Shown: piece by piece, positions 63,225 to 64,000 of the stretch
How positions within the stretch are numbered: the first letter of the stretch is position 1
Layout of the letters: every line of letters begins with the position of its first letter
NCBI RefSeq assembly: GCF_023715325.1
Contig: NZ_JAMBNX010000002.1
Span: 124,001-188,000 of the forward strand
DNA from: Agromyces mediolanus
GTDB lineage: Bacteria > Actinomycetota > Actinomycetes > Actinomycetales > Microbacteriaceae
Direction of reading: 5' to 3'
Length of the DNA: 64,000 nt
Translations under genes and position numbers: made by a program
Notes under the pieces: model-generated
Told to the model about the DNA's origin: nothing
What the model saw: the letters and a program-made list of their open reading frames with translations, nothing else
Databases searched by the model: none

Positions 63225-63979
63225 TCGGCGCTCACATTCGCTTCACGGGAGACGTTGACCTCGCGAAGGGGGATCGGGGGGCGGATCAGCGCGAAGACGA
63301 GGGCGATCGTCGCACGCCCCAGGTACTTCGCCGCTTTCAGCGGGTTGTGCGACGGAGTCCCGCCGGCTCGCGGTCGCATCGCCACCGGCACCTGTCGGAT
63401 CGTGCAGCCGGACCGGGCGGCGATCACGAGCGATTCGATCGTGTCACCGAGGTACTCCGAGGGGTAGTGGTCGGAGAAGAGGCGAACGGCGCGGGGGCCG
63501 CTCGCGCGGAATCCCGACGTCGTGTCGGTGAGCTTGGTCTTCGCGATGCGGCTCAGAATCGTCGACAGGACCAGCATCGCCCACTTGCGCGGCCCGCGGA
63601 CCTCGTAGTCGCCCTCGCCGGCGAATCGAGCGCCGAGCACGACGTCCGCCTCTGCGAGTTCGGCCACCAGTGCCTCGACCCCGGCCGGATCGTGCTGCCC
63701 GTCGGAGTCGACCTGGACCACGTTGTCGAAGCCGTGCTGGAGGGCGTAGTTGAAGCCCACTCGCATCGCCCCGCCGACGCCGAGGTTGAACGGCAGCATC
63801 GCTACGATCGCGCCCGCCGACCTCGCCACCTCCGCGGTGGCGTCGGACGAGCCGTCGTCGACCACGAGGATGCTGACACCCGGAAGCTTCTCGTACGCCT
63901 CGGCGATCACCGCGGCGACGGACTCCTCCTCGTTGAGCGCCGGCATCACGATCAAAGTCTTGGCGAGTGGCGAGGGCAT
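63221..63979 (-). CDS. Polyprenol-phosphate glycosyltransferase (DPM1-like GT2)
   Basis: A 252-aa GT2 enzyme: KTLIVMPALNEEESVAAVIAEAYEKLPGVSILVVDDGSSDATAEVA, LGVGGAMRVGFNYALQHGFDNVVQVDSDGQHDP (DSD metal site) and DTTSGFRASGPRAVRLF. This subgroup loads a sugar (often mannose or glucose) onto polyprenol phosphate. GDP-mannose from ManC is one possible donor. ATG at 63979 is set by a leaderless promoter. The product could feed a GT-C enzyme such as the protein at 54042, an inference. Confidence 0.9.
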   Translation of the reverse strand: MPSPLAKTLIVMPALNEEESVAAVIAEAYEKLPGVSILVVDDGSSDATAEVARSAGAIVAMLPFNLGVGGAMRVGFNYALQHGFDNVVQVDSDGQHDPAGVEALVAELAEADVVLGARFAGEGDYEVRGPRKWAMLVLSTILSRIAKTKLTDTTSGFRASGPRAVRLFSDHYPSEYLGDTIESLVIAARSGCTIRQVPVAMRPRAGGTPSHNPLKAAKYLGRATIALVFALIRPPIPLREVNVSREANVSAE

Positions 63980-63986
63980 GGGCTCG

Positions 63987-63992
63987 ATTCTA
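63987..63992 (-). promoter_or_regulatory. Leaderless -10 element of the DPM1-like gene
   Basis: On the minus strand TAGAAT, seven bases, ATG at 63979. Confidence 0.65.
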
Positions 63993-64000
63993 GTTGCTGA

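Overview
The window is one stretch of a high-GC genome (about 70 percent G+C by eye). Codons end in G or C, GTG starts are frequent, coupled genes often overlap as ATGA or GTGA, and many promoters are leaderless (TANNNT followed 6-7 nt later by ATG/GTG). Together with a separate epsilon subunit on the acyl-CoA carboxylase, LGFP and galactofuranose cell-wall genes and an LAXTG-like sorting signal, this points to an actinobacterium, most likely Microbacteriaceae. The family assignment is an inference from gene content and order. No tRNA, rRNA, CRISPR array, prophage or complete insertion sequence was seen.

Layout: (1) 1-4572: tail of a sortase-anchored surface protein and the succinate dehydrogenase operon sdhCDAB (minus strand). 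(2) 4573-24000: GDP-mannose pyrophosphorylase, then a large nucleoside uptake and salvage region. It holds two BMP-type lipoproteins, one ABC ATPase and two permeases, cytidine deaminase, thymidine phosphorylase, adenosine deaminase, an orphan PTS IIA/IIB pair, a phospho-sugar mutase, purine nucleoside phosphorylase, a disulfide-less NAD(P)H quinone dehydrogenase and an NCS2 xanthine/urate-type permease. Imported nucleosides can be deaminated and phosphorolysed, and the pentose phosphates isomerised into central metabolism. (3) 24297-28433: ArsR/SRPBCC/reductase operon, a divergent S-adenosylhomocysteine-hydrolase-like protein, a zinc-ribbon MBL protein and a lipoprotein. (4) 28550-39291: acyl-CoA carboxylase alpha, Maf, a TrmA-like RNA methyltransferase, a three-gene two-component system, a structured intergenic region that looks like a small RNA gene, carboxylase epsilon and beta, and the divergent biotin ligase. 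(5) 39401-43847: a solitary DarT-like ADP-ribosyltransferase, GtrA, purK, purE. (6) 42047 to the end: a cell-surface polysaccharide region with three acyltransferases, an LCP ligase, six glycosyltransferases, UDP-galactopyranose mutase, flippase, a DUF6541-like membrane protein and an LGFP-repeat protein. A siderophore-type binding lipoprotein sits inside a flippase operon.

Items most worth a second look: two nuclease-fold genes (GIY-YIG at 7069-7365; AbiEi/DUF559-like at 21405-22316), each bracketed by inverted copies of its own short dispersed repeat; a compact minus-strand transcription unit at 35673-35820 with a palindromic operator, a His-codon-bearing mini-ORF, stacked hairpins and a terminator but no downstream gene; a divergent AHCY homologue with altered catalytic residues; a DarT-like toxin without its DarG partner; and a 27-bp near-perfect operator at the nucleoside ABC transporter promoter. 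All family assignments come from reading motifs, not from database searches.
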